From Cephalopachus bancanus (Eukaryota > Chordata > Mammalia > Primates > Tarsiidae): a DNA stretch of 64,000 nucleotides. The notes under the pieces are model-generated. The model saw nothing but the letters and a program-made list of their open reading frames with translations. It had not been told where the DNA came from and searched no databases. Positions 52,001 through 64,000 of the stretch are shown here, piece by piece. Location: positions 6,487,001-6,551,000 of the forward strand of contig JAPVLO010000097.1 of NCBI GenBank assembly GCA_027257055.1, written 5' to 3'. How positions within the stretch are numbered: position 1 is the first letter of the stretch; every line of letters starts with the position of its first letter. A program made the translations under genes and the position numbers.

Positions 52001-52735
52001 ATGGATATGCTAATTACCCTGATTTGATCATTACACATTGTATACATGTATTGAAACACCATTCAGTGGCTCATAAATATGTGCAATTATCATGTGTCAA
52101 TTAAAAGATAAATTTTTTTAAATGCTTAAAAAAATTCGTTTAAGTTCTTAAACAAAAAAGAGTAAGTAGGCTTTATTAATTTGAAGGAAGCTCCTGTGAC
52201 TACAGTGAATGGAAAGTTTCACATTGAATGTGGATGCTCAGAAGACTTTTTTGGCCTAATTCTTTGAGGCCTTCCAAATGGTGGAGATTGACAAAAACTG
52301 CCCTCTAAGTAAATTCAGTCTTCGTCCATTTTGAAGCACTGCTGGGCCTTTTTTTTAAACTTATGTGAAATTATCAGAAAAGATTTTTTTTTTTCCTTTC
52401 CAGGCTCATTCTGTTATTTAGTTAACATCAACAGAGACCGTAGAGTTTGGCAGAAAATAGATGCCCAATAAATAGTACCTGAATGAAGAAACATCGACAC
52501 GATGGTTGAGAGTCTTGCTATGCAATGAAGTAACTGTTGTTAGTGAAGTGATATTTCTCTATAAGAACCATTATTGAGAGTCTAGTAGGATTGTGTCATT
52601 CCTGAAGTAACACTTCCAAGGCAACCACAAACTTCCATCCTAGGAAGCAGGGTCCTTGTCTAAGATACTTTGATTACAGTTGTTAGACTGTCAGAATTCA
52701 ACAGAACACTTCTATCTCCAGGCACTATATAATAT
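49020..52735. other. Unique intron without Alu
   Basis: A 3.7 kb stretch with MIR pieces at about 49800-49880 (+) and 51500-51690 (-) and otherwise single-copy AT-rich sequence. Segments near 51120-51280 ('acataattagcctctcgtta') keep homeodomain-type cores. No coding evidence was seen. Confidence 0.5.
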
Positions 52736-52737
52736 AG

Positions 52738-52739
52738 AT

Positions 52740-52832
<93 letters not shown>

Positions 52833-52848
52833 AAAGGGAAGGGAAAGA
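52738..52848. repeat. (GT)n followed by (GA)n microsatellite
   Basis: About 25 GT units run directly into about 20 GA units and then a GGGAAA purine tail. It should be highly length-variable. Confidence 0.95.
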
Positions 52849-53494
52849 GATACATGTATTTGAATTTAAATCCAGGTTGGAATTTGTGGAGAAGTTACAA
52901 TCTATTAAATTCTTCCACTGCTCTATTAAATGGTATGAATTAAAATATCAAATAATGCATTTTACTGTTGACATGCTTTTCTAGAAGTATCCCTAAGAGG
53001 CCTGTTTCTTTCTCCGGTAAGAGAGGTAATAGAGTCCAACTGGATAGTGAAACGTGACATAAGACAGGGATATACAATCTTAACAAAGTCATTAAAACTT
53101 TCCACTTAAACTGCAGCTCATTTGTTCAAGACTTTGCCCCCAGGGCTCCTATTTGAACCAGGCATAGCTAGGTTGGGAGGCAGATTTTTCATTTGCTTCT
53201 TTTGAAGGGTGCCTGAAGTCAAATCCCTTGAAGAATTTTACTCCCCCAAAATCATCGCTGCTCTGTTGGGTAGGTGAGATGGATGATGAAGCTACGAGAA
53301 TGCAGCAAACAGAAGCAGCTGGAAAATGAAAATGTGAAAGATAAACTGATCAGCATGCTGGGAAAATCAGTACAGGATAGATAGGCAAGGGAGGAATTAG
53401 AAGGCAAATTCCTGTGGGCTGTTTCATGTATTTTAGTCAGATTTGGTGAATCTTGTGAAAGGAAATAATACATACCTTTCTGACTTAAAAAAAA

Positions 53495-53635
53495 AAAAAG
53501 GCTTGGCATGGTGACTCACGACTACAATCCCAGCACTTTGTGAGACCTAGACAGGAGGATCGCTTGAGCCCAGAAGCTTGAGACCAACCTGGACAACATA
53601 GCAAGATCCCATCTAGAAAAAAAAAATTATAAATA
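53495..53635 (+). mobile_element. Free left Alu monomer
   Basis: A sense single arm, 'ggcttggcatggtgactcac' to an A tail. Confidence 0.82.
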
Positions 53636-54454
53636 AGAGGGGGAAAAAATAGTATTTTACAGAAATTTAAGTGAGCATTGAGGAGTTTTTTTCAGAATTA
53701 TTTTTGGTTTATCTTATTTTATTAAGTGGAATGTAACATGAGTAGGTTGTAAGTATGCATATGTTTATAACCGGGTGACCACCCAGATCACAAGGTCAGT
53801 CTTTCTTAGCTCTCCAGGGCTCATTCTCACCCCCTTCCAGTCATTACCCCGGCCCCCCAGGTGGCCAAGGCTCTGCTCTTTGTCATTGTTTTATCTTCCT
53901 GTCACTTCACAGGAATGGAATCCTACAGCATATGCACCTCTTACGTGTCTGATACCTTTTCTTCCGTCTCTGTCAAATCCACAGGGCATCATTCCTTTTT
54001 TTGAATTTTATCATATCAGTAAAGAAGAGAGAAATCTTGTTAGAAAGAGAGAGGGAAATGAATGTGTATGAGGTTCTAAGCCCTCAGTATCCAATTCTAA
54101 AATAGCCCTGCTTCTCCACCACGGGAGTGGTAAGTTCAAGTTTGCCATGATTGCAGCTTCCAACTATTAAGAAAAGTTCAATCAAAGTTGACTATGTTGG
54201 TCCAGCACAGTGTCCTCTAGTCACAAGTGTTTACCTAAATTAACATTTAAACGAGGTAAAATTAATTAAACTCTCAAGTCAGGTCCCCATGGCTGGTGGC
54301 AACTGTGTTGAATGGCACAGGTGAGGTTCAGGGCTGCAGAATTTTCTGTGGATGGCTCTGCTTAGGACACTGGCTCCAGCCCCCTACCTTTCCACCTCCT
54401 CTTCTCCAGACCTGAGGATGTTAGGGTGGACTTTATTTTTCCATTGTCAATTAT

Positions 54455-54480
54455 CATATATATAAATATGTATAAATGGA

Positions 54481-54516
<36 letters not shown>

Positions 54517-54524
54517 CATACACA

Positions 54525-54525
<1 letters not shown>
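54455..54525. repeat. AT/GT-rich simple sequence
   Basis: Alternating TATA, TGTG and TATATA runs, at the 3' edge of the inverted L1 copy. Confidence 0.75.
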
Positions 54526-55492
<967 letters not shown>

Positions 55493-56414
55493 TACAGTTC
55501 TCAGATCATAGATTATCACACAAGCTTCTGTCTCCTGCACTGTCGATCCACCTTAAGAAAAAAAATAAGTGACTGAATTCTCACACTATGCTGAACTTCT
55601 AATTTCCAGAATGTACCATATGCTCCCTACTTTGGGGCCTTGGCATTACTGCTTGGTACCCTCCTTCCAGCTTTCTAGTATGTGGTGACTTCTCAGTGTA
55701 GACTGCCTATAGGGACCCTGCCCTGTCCCTTTCAGTCTCCGAACCCAACTTAACTGTCTCTTCCATTCAGTGACCATAGTAACCTGACCTTCCCCTGCCC
55801 TGAGAGTAGTCATTTGTTTCAGGGTCTCTCTCCCACTAAACAGCAAGCCTGGTGAGGACAGAGGCCTGTCTGTCTTGTTTGCCAACTCCCAGCACGTGGG
55901 AGACATTAATAAAAGTTGTTCAGGAAGGAGCAATGGGCTACAAAAAAAGGAAGTAACTTCATGTCAGGGCAGGGCTCCTCTCCCTGGGCAAGGAGTCTGT
56001 TCCAGAGTAGGATTTGTCAGAGACAGCTTTCTGTCAGACCAACTTCCAGAAATGTACTTCAGTGCTCTGAGCTGATTCTTCAGCAACGTGAGGGCACATC
56101 CAAGTCATTGGCACTCTTCCTGTTAAAGTTGATGGTTTTTCCCTTCTCCAGAAGTAACATTGAAAGACATGTGTGAACTGACATGGTAATGGGAGAGGGA
56201 TGGAAGGGAAAGACTGGTGGGAAGGCTGGGCTCAAGCATGGCGAAGACAGGAGAGAAGATGCCATTGCATTTCTGTGGGCATCTGTGCCTGGCTATGCGG
56301 GCCAAGGCAGCCCAAGCCGAGGGACCTCACGAGGAGGCAGCCATGTTACAGGAAGGGTTTCTTACCAAGACAGGTGACAGATCCCTACTCAAACCAGCTT
56401 TAAAATTATAGAAA

Positions 56415-56728
56415 TTGGCTGGGGTAAGGTGGCTCACACCTGTAATCCAGCATGTTGGGCGATCAAAGAAAGAAGATTGCTTGAGGACAGGAGTTCGAGA
56501 CCAGCCAGGGAAACACAGTGAGACCCTGGTTCTACAAAAAAATAAAAAATCCAGGTGTGGTGGCACGTTATGATAGACTCAGCTACTTGGGAGGCTGGGG
56601 AGAGAGGATCACTTGAGTCCAGGAGTTTGAAGCTGCAATGAGCTGTGATCATACCACTGCACTCCAGCCTGGGCAACAGAGTGAGACCCTGTCTCAAAAA
56701 GAGAGAAAGAGAGAGAGAGAGAGAAAAA
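56415..56728 (+). mobile_element. Alu with GA-repeat tail
   Basis: A sense Alu whose tail has become an AGAG/AAAG microsatellite. Confidence 0.9.
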
Positions 56729-57112
56729 TGTGTTTTCCCAAGTGATAGGAAATCTAGAGATAGGAGGCTCAGCGTGGCTGGTTTAGTGTCTCAGCAATGT
56801 CGGTTCAGATCCAGGTTCTTTCCAGCCCACAGCAATGCCATTCTGGGCATTGGTGCCATCCCTAGGCTCCAGGGAGATGGCAGCCACAGGTACCAGGCAC
56901 CCATCCTGAACTTCAGTGTCCTGGTAAAGACAAGAAAATGTCAGCTTCAGTTACTGGCAAAGAGAGGAGGTTGCTACAATTGTGTTAGATTAAGCATCTG
57001 GGGTTGGCGGGTTAGGTATCGAATGTCAACTCCAATGTCCATGACAAGCACCAAGCCTCTTATCCTCAAATATTCTCCCCCAACCCCAGCTAGTGGATTT
57101 GAAAAGTTTTTA

Positions 57113-57415
<303 letters not shown>

Positions 57416-57599
57416 AGTTCTTACAATCTACCCCATACAGAAAATACCAAGTGGAAAGCCCTTAATCTGTTTGCTAATATCAGTTAATGCCTTAGAAATG
57501 AGCAGAGCTGGGAGATGCCTTCAGAACAAGGAAAGCACCCGCATGGGAGAGAGCCTAGGAGGAGAGCCAAGAGGTATACCCAAAGGAGGACAGTTTAAT

Positions 57600-57900
57600 C
57601 CTTGCCCTTAAGGGTTAATCCCCACTCCCCCCTCCCCCAGTTGAAGAAACACTGGTTTAATTTTAAATTCAGTGATATCCATGCATTTATGGCTTACAAT
57701 GTGAATGGTCTATATTCTGAGAAATCTGGAATCCTTCAGCCGATCAGTTACGCTTTCATTTTTTCCCCTTCTATGTAGACCTGGCAGTATTAGAGCCGTG
57801 CTGAATGAGGTCACAGTCTAACGACAATATTAACCCTGCAAATCTGTTCATTTTCGCCTGAGCACCCTCAGGCAGGATAGAGAATGTGTCCAATTGAAAA
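57600..57900. other. Unique, possibly conserved intron segment
   Basis: SINE-free, with isolated CpGs in an otherwise AT-rich context ('cagccgatcagttacgcttt', 'tctaacgacaatattaaccc'). The texture suggests constraint, but conservation cannot be tested here. Confidence 0.35.
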
Positions 57901-57955
57901 ACTATTACAGACTCTGCAGTGCTGTGATGGGCTGAAATGTAACAGGGAGGGAGGC

Positions 57956-57971
57956 ACGTGTGTGTGTGTGC

Positions 57972-58010
<39 letters not shown>
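57956..58010. repeat. (GT)n microsatellite
   Basis: About 25 GT units with one GC interruption. Z-DNA prone and probably polymorphic. Confidence 0.95.
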
Positions 58011-58012
<2 letters not shown>

Positions 58013-58746
58013 ACCAGGAAATCATGTTATAAAAGGAAGTCACATAGTAGGAATCTCTTAAAAGTAGAGGTAATATGATCCCATTTTTAAAGGAAAATGT
58101 GTTTTCTGTTATCCAGATTTTAAAATGCTACTTTTAACATTTCTGAACCTTAACTATATTGTATTTCCTACCAACTGTCTGTGTTTTTTATTTTTTCCTC
58201 TACCCTATACTTCTTTAACTCCTCTTTTTGTGCGTTACAAACCTCCTTTTGTGTTTTTTATTATGTATTTTGCATTGTTAATAATTCATAGAAGCATATA
58301 AAGAATAATATAGTGAACACCCTTGAGCCCACCACCCAATTTAAGAACTTTTCCTCTGACTGTTTGTGGGTTCTGTTTGATTCTGCATGTGGAAGGCACA
58401 ACACAGATGGTAAACATTTTGTGTAAAGGTTCAGTCCCCACTCCACTCTGAGGAGATGTTGAGTTTCAGAATGCATGTGCGTTCCGTCTTGCTTGGACGT
58501 GTGGTTAATGCTAAGTAGTCTAACAGTTATGCCCCAGGTAACTCCTAAAAGCTGTTCCAGATCATAAAATCTATGATGTTTTACAAATTTATATTTGACC
58601 ACGCTGTGTTTTATGTACAGAAACTAGATGACTTCCCCTTTGTAATCTCTATCAAAGGCATTTTTCAAAATCCCTTCAGTGTGCCTTATCGCTGGCTTTG
58701 CCGCACATTGTTTGTTTGTATGTTTGAAAACAATCTCCGGCTAATT

Positions 58747-58885
58747 GGTTTTTTTTTTTTTTTTTTTTTAGAAATGAGTTCTCACTATGTTGCCCAGGCT
58801 CATCTTGAACTCCTGGGCTCTAGCACTCCTTTTGCCTCAGCCTCCCAAAGTGCTGGGATTACAGACATGAGCCCCCGCACTTGGC
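58747..58885 (-). mobile_element. Alu single-arm fragment
   Basis: An inverted arm from a poly-T tail to 'gagcccccgcacttggcc'. Flanking text resembles an old L1. Confidence 0.8.
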
Positions 58886-59943
58886 CCTCTGACAAAATAC
58901 ACATGTCATCCATCTTACAGAATTCATACATAAATGCTATTTTAGCATATTCCTCAGTGATAGACTCTAAATTATTTGGCCTCTTCCCTTGAGTACCACA
59001 GACCTGTCTTTACTTGTCTGTGGCTTGGGGTCTGATTTGACGCAATCAACCATGTTTTAATGGTGTTTGAAATATTTATATTGTACCCAAGAAAAGGATG
59101 TAGTATGCTATTTTCTCAAGAGTACAGTTCCTAAAACACCATTTGATATCCTCACTCTGGTCTATCTGCTCACACGGGACCTTTGCTTATATGACGGCAC
59201 ATGGCTACATCAACATCTGCCTCGGTTCCACTTTAGAAACTTGATTTCTTCAGGAAGTCAGGCATCCAGAAGGACAACTTGCTCGTGGTTTATAAGCACA
59301 GATTTATCACCTGAGGGTATATTCTTTTCAAAGCGTCCTCAGGCCTACAGTCCTGTCAGGAGAGACAGAAGCAGAGATCAAGTGGGTAGGGATGGGTTGA
59401 CTTTTAAAAAATTCTGTTGACTGAGAAACTTGTGATGCCTCTTTGCAAGGTTGCTTAAAGCATGGGAGCTGATGGCTAGACCAGCTATGACCTCTTTTTC
59501 CTAATGTGAAAAATAGAAATGTAAGAAAACATTTTGTAGAACACACGGACCAAAAGTCTGTTTTTATTCCAAGTACATAGCAATGAGGAAGCTTGCCATG
59601 AGAAGGATAAGTCATACTTATTCTATTTAGATGTGTATTATTTTATTTTAAGTATTGATTATCTTTTTATTTGGACTGAATAGAATATCTCCACGTGCCA
59701 TTTACCAATTGTTAAATGCGAAAATTTATTAGTATAGTAAACCCTCATAGCCTTCAGAATTATTTGAAGCAAACATGAGTTCATCTCCTTATTTCTGAGC
59801 ATATGAAGTTTTCCTGTTCTTTGCTACAGAATTTGTTTTTCAGATATTCCTTATAACAAAAGCGAGACCTTGCTGATTTCTCAGATTTTATTACTGAATG
59901 AATATCAGCATTAATCACAGGTTTGTTCTTGATGATATATGTA

Positions 59944-60480
59944 CAAGGGGACCCCCCAAAATCTCGGAATTGTCTTTTGGAGGGTGGGCCCCTTATATTA
60001 CAGGCTTCCCTCACTCAGTAAAACCCATCAGTGTACCAGCTAGTGTTGTTGTGAGAGTCTGAGTTTGACTTCAGGAATATCTTTTGGAGATTCTTTCAAT
60101 GAGTTTGACCATTTCGTGATGAATAATTTACCAGAGCACATCCCACACCATGCTGAGTGTTTAACAGTTTTTGACCAAACACAGCATGACCCCTGTACCC
60201 CACCCTAGCGACTCCCCCCACCCCCCCATCCCCACCCGATGAAAGAAACCCTAAAGGGAAATGTTTTGCCAACGTGGAAGCGGTGAAACAAAAAACGGCA
60301 GAAGCACTAAAAGGCATCAAATGGACGAGCTCAAAAACTGTTTTGAGCAGTGGAAAAAGTATCTCAATAGATGTATTGTATCAAATAGAACTTTGAAGGT
60401 GACTGAAGTTTTTAAACACATAAGAATAAAATACACAATTTTTTATAAATAAATACCGGGGTTTTTTGGGTCCTCCCTCG
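59944..60480 (+). mobile_element. Mariner-derived non-autonomous element, copy 3, next to the KCTD1 acceptor
   Basis: TA at 59942-59943 and 60481-60482. Terminal repeats CAAGGGGACCCCCC and, on the reverse strand, CGAGGGAGGACCC. It carries the transposase tail, readable as GEMFCQRGSG out of frame and ALKGIKWTSSKTVLS/ELKNCFEQWKKYLNRCI in frame. It lacks the transposase N-terminus. It ends 61 bases before exon 60542, so it borders the splice acceptor region. Confidence 0.88.
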
Positions 60481-60515
60481 TATTTCATTTCTTTTTCACT
60501 GCAAAGAGAAACAAT

Positions 60516-60541
60516 GTCTTAACCTGCTTATCTCTCTGTAG
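60516..60541 (+). promoter_or_regulatory. KCTD1: Branch-point candidate and splice acceptor of the BTB-start exon
   Basis: TCTTAAC at about 60516-60522 is a plausible branch site. It is followed by a short pyrimidine run and CTGTAG ending at 60541. All of these lie outside the mariner copy. Confidence 0.65.
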
Positions 60542-60721
<180 letters not shown>

Positions 60722-61183
60722 TAATCTGAAAAACTGAAAAGTCAGATGCCGATGTGCATGTGTTTGATGATCTAACTGTTTTTCCTTTGACCAGCATAGC
60801 AGTGTGGGCTTGCCAAGGCTGGGGTAAGGACATGAAGGCGCCCTGTGGGCCAGCCTGCTACAGGGGCTGCTTTTGGATGTGGCTGTACATCTTCTATGGG
60901 TCAGGATTTGACCCAAAGCTTGGTCAAGTCCATGTACAAATGCCACTTGAGAATGGAGTTCCGTGATCATTCACCCTACAAAGACCTTCTTAATCCTCCA
61001 TGTAGTATATGAAAGGATGGTGATTTCTCCCTGCTGTCTTTCTTCTATACTCTTCTTCTAAAACATGCTTTCTTATAAGTTCTGATTATTTTATAGGAGA
61101 TCGCTTGGGCCATCAAGTTATGAACTAGAAAAAAAAAGTAAGGGTGACTCTTATCAACAATGCATTATGTTTAGAACAGTATG

Positions 61184-61498
61184 CGCAGGGCATAGTGGCT
61201 CATACTTGTAATCCTAGCACTTTGGGAGAACAAGGCGGGAGAATTGCTTGAGCCCAGGAGTTTGAGACCAGCCTGGTCAACATAGTGATACCTATCCTCT
61301 ACAAAAAATAAAAATTAGCCAGCCATGATGGCACACATCTGTAGTCCAAGCTACTCAGGAAGCTGAGGCAGAAAGATCACCTGAGCCCAGGAGGTCGAGA
61401 CTGTGGTGAGCCAGGATTGTGCCACTGTTCTCCGGCCTTGACAATACTGTGAGACCCTGACTCAAAAAGATGATAATAATGAAATAAATAAATAAGAA
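61184..61498 (+). mobile_element. Alu with perfect 12 bp duplication
   Basis: 'tagaacagtatg' at 61172-61183 and 61499-61510. Old-type Alu with an AAT-rich tail. Confidence 0.92.
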
Positions 61499-61721
61499 TA
61501 GAACAGTATGTAAAAGTCCAGGGAGCCAAAACAGTCTTGTTTTTAAAAAAAACGAAGGGTCATGGAACTTAGGAGACAGCTCAAGGCAGATAAATAAGTG
61601 TATGACTTGTAGGAAGAGGGAGTGTGACTTACAGATAAACAGTAAACATTTATGAGATTTATTATTTATGAGATAGCCCCTCCCACTTCCTCTCCCACTC
61701 ATTCCTAAAGGAGTTGGGTTT

Positions 61722-62013
61722 TTTGTTGTTTGTTTTGGGTTTTTTGAGTTGGGTATCACTCTGTCACCCAGGCTGGAGTGTAATGGCACGATCACAGCTC
61801 ACGGCAGCCTCGACCTCCTGGGCTCAGGTGATCCTTCTGCCTCAGTCTCCCAAATAGCTGGGACTACAGGTATGTGTCACCATGCCTGGTCAATTTTTTT
61901 TTAATTTTTGTAGAGATGAGGTCTCACTATGTTGCCCAGACTGGTCATAGCAATCCGCCTGCCTCAGCCTCCTAGAATGCTGGGATTACATATGTGAGCT
62001 ACTGTGCTTGCCC
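61722..62013 (-). mobile_element. Alu
   Basis: An inverted Alu with a GTTT/GGGTTTTTT tail and a shortened B-box region. Confidence 0.88.
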
Positions 62014-62366
62014 TAAAGGAGCTTTAAAGAAATAATTTTCTTTGTACCCTGGGCAACCCCCCTGCCTCAGCCCCAGACTTGAGGGCTAAGCCCAGATCCT
62101 GTAAGGGAATTTATCTTCACCAGATCTGCTGGTGGATAGGGGAGGAGGCTTGAGCTCATGTAGGTCAATGTTAGGCAAAAGGGTGTTTCTCTGCGTGTTT
62201 CTCCTCATAGGAAATGGAAACACAATGCTTGGGCTTTCAGTAGGGCACCAGTTGCATTTTTAAGAACATCTTACAGACTGACAGGTAACAAAGCTTACAG
62301 CCTAAGTAGATAGCATTGACATGAAAATCACTGATGTCTTGAAAACTACATGAAGCCTGATTTTTT

Positions 62367-62443
62367 TTTTTTTTTGAGAAAATAGGCTTTATTGAGAAGA
62401 TAGAAAAGGTCTCACAGTGGGAGGGGACCTGAGTGGGTTGCCC
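62367..62443 (-). pseudogene. Tiny retrocopy of an mRNA 3' end
   Basis: On the minus strand a short unique sequence ends with the polyadenylation signal AATAAAGCC and an A tail. 'aagcctgatttttt' flanks it exactly (62353-62366 and 62444-62457), the hallmark of L1-mediated retrotransposition. Only about 60 bases of the source transcript were copied. I could not name the source. Confidence 0.8.
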
Positions 62444-62474
62444 AAGCCTGATTTTTTGTTTTGGAGTGTTTTTT

Positions 62475-62778
62475 GTTTTGTTTTATTTTGTTTTTTGAGA
62501 TGGAGTCTGGCTCTGTTACGCAGTCTAGAGTGCAGTGGTACAATCATAGCTAATTGCAGCCTCGAACTCCTGAACTCAAGGGATCCTCCCGCCTTAGCCT
62601 CCTAAGTAGCTGAGACTACAGGTCCATGCCACCATCCCTGGCTAATTTTTTAAAAACTTTTTAGATACGAGGTCTTGCTATACCAGGAGGCTGGTATTGA
62701 ACTCCTGGCCTCAGATAATACTCCCACCTCAACTTCTCAAAGTGCAGGAATTACAGGTATGAGCCACCACGCCAGTCC
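62475..62778 (-). mobile_element. Alu
   Basis: An inverted old-type Alu with GTTTT-rich tail, lying just beyond the retrocopy. Confidence 0.88.
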
Positions 62779-63262
62779 AATTGTTTAAAATCTCACTCCA
62801 CTACCATATATTTTAAGAAAGAATGTAAAGGTTAGAAAGAAGATTTCCAGATTCAATTTCTACAATCAAAATGAAATGATTTAAATAAAATGGATTTCCA
62901 TTCATTCAATTATTCAAAAGTCTATATATTTTAAAATGAAATGATATCAGTCATCTGTTAGTATTATTGAGTCCCCACCTTCCCTAAGTATATTGGAGTG
63001 GGTATTACAAAGTCACATTATAATAATGGCTATATTTTTCATGAATATTTTTATATAAGAATGTTCTTTTAAAGAAAAAAAAAAATCCATTCCTTCTGTT
63101 AATGCCAACATCAATAACAGAGAATCGCTGCTGGCTACCTCCTCAGATGAACACTTAGTTCTTGGGGTCAAGTCACAAAATGTATTTAACAATCAAAAAG
63201 TAAAACTTCAACTATAGCCAAATTCGCTGGTCTTGTCTGCCTTTTGCATGAGTTTGCTTTTT

Positions 63263-63531
63263 TTTGAGTTGGAGTCTCTCTCTGTATCCCAGGCTGGAGT
63301 GCAGTGGCACAGCCTCAATCTTCTGGACTCAGGAGATCCTTCTGTCTTAGCCTCACAAGTAGCTAGGATTACAGGCACACACCAACACACTCAGCTAATT
63401 GTTTTAGCTTTCTGTAGAGATGAGGTCTCACTATGTTGCCCAGGCTGATCTCAAACTCCTGGGCTCAAACAAACTTCTTGCCTCAGCCTCCAGAAGTGCT
63501 AGGATGACAGGCGTGAGCCACTGCCCAGCCC
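63263..63531 (-). mobile_element. Alu
   Basis: An inverted Alu with 'agtttgcttttt' on both sides. A few internal bases of the left arm are lost. Confidence 0.9.
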
Positions 63532-64000
63532 AGTTTGCTTTTTGAACTCAGATACAGGAGGGAGGTGAATCATAACACCATCTGTGAGTAAGCAGCAGGT
63601 TTTCTCCTAGTGCTTGTGGAGACTGGATGGGTCTCCTCCACCACCTCATGGCTGCCAGAGTTTGGGCCCCTCTGAAGCTCCCAGGTGTCATGTGACCTGT
63701 TGGCTGTGGCAGAAGATGGAGGCAGAGAGGCTCTGTTTATTCATTTCCAATTGCCCAAATAATTTGCCCCTTTCAACATTTTGGTGCCATCTGTTACTAG
63801 GGAAAGACCTCAAACAGTATCTCATCTGGAGAGTCTCTCCCAGTTCATCTTTCCATGGATTTTTCCCTTTCAGTTCTTTATTATCTATACCCGGAGATGT
63901 ATATCAGATTCCATGGATCTCATTACTGTCTACACCTGCGCTGTCTCCTAGGGTAGCCAGTGGCTACCTGTAGCTATCAAACATCTTAAATGTGGCCGAT

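Noticed and set aside
52738..52848. GT/GA microsatellite as a coding frame (CVCVCV/RERERE)
   Set aside because: The frame is only the translation of a simple repeat.
59944..60480. Mariner copy as a functional transposase gene
   Set aside because: Only a C-terminal part survives, with frame shifts, and two of three catalytic aspartate regions are missing.

Overview
This is primate nuclear DNA carrying the 5' half of KCTD1, with the gene on the + strand. Two coding exons are visible. The first is a CpG-rich exon (coding part 2436-4250) that opens the long KCTD1 isoform. The second (60542-60720) begins the canonical KCTD1 protein, whose start MSRPLITRS and BTB/POZ entry [10 protein letters not shown] can be read directly. 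They are separated by a 56.3 kb intron. Both junctions are phase 0, so splicing gives 605 residues, then DSRPN, then the canonical protein. The 605-residue part contains a domesticated Crypton (tyrosine recombinase) domain of the DUF3504 type, so the gene makes either a transposase-derived/BTB fusion or a BTB-only protein. The remaining BTB exons lie beyond the right edge.

Host: the abundant Alu elements are dimeric primate Alus, but the youngest are not human-type AluS/Y. They share 'GGTGGCTCAGCCTGTAATCC', 'CTACAATAAATCAAAAAA' and a 'GCGGGTTCGAGACCCGC' B-box region. Together with three mariner-derived elements that I do not recognise from anthropoid genomes, this suggests a non-anthropoid primate, most likely a tarsier. 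That is inference.

Layout: 1-2435 is a CpG-island promoter and 5' leader, with an NRF1-type palindrome and a CCAAT box just before the ATG. 2436-4250 is the Crypton-derived exon. 4251-7670 is repeat-poor intron with a striking long hairpin at 6393-6496. 7671-27350 is Alu-dense and includes an MER2-type element and the first mariner derivative. 27350-34200 is an old L1 fragment split by an inverted class I endogenous retrovirus, with paired LTRs, a 5 bp duplication, a primer-site candidate, a purine tract and gag remnants. That provirus is itself interrupted by two Alus. 34200-40080 is Alu/MIR intron. 40080-42030 is AT-rich, Alu-free and looks regulatory. 42515-43093 holds the second mariner derivative. 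43100-59900 is mixed intron, with an Alu-split L1 and GT/GA microsatellites. 59944-60480 is the third mariner derivative, ending 61 bp before the KCTD1 splice acceptor. 60721-64000 is downstream intron with Alus and a 77 bp mRNA-tail retrocopy.

No rRNA, tRNA, CRISPR array or prokaryotic feature was seen. Apart from KCTD1, I found no protein-coding gene I would defend.
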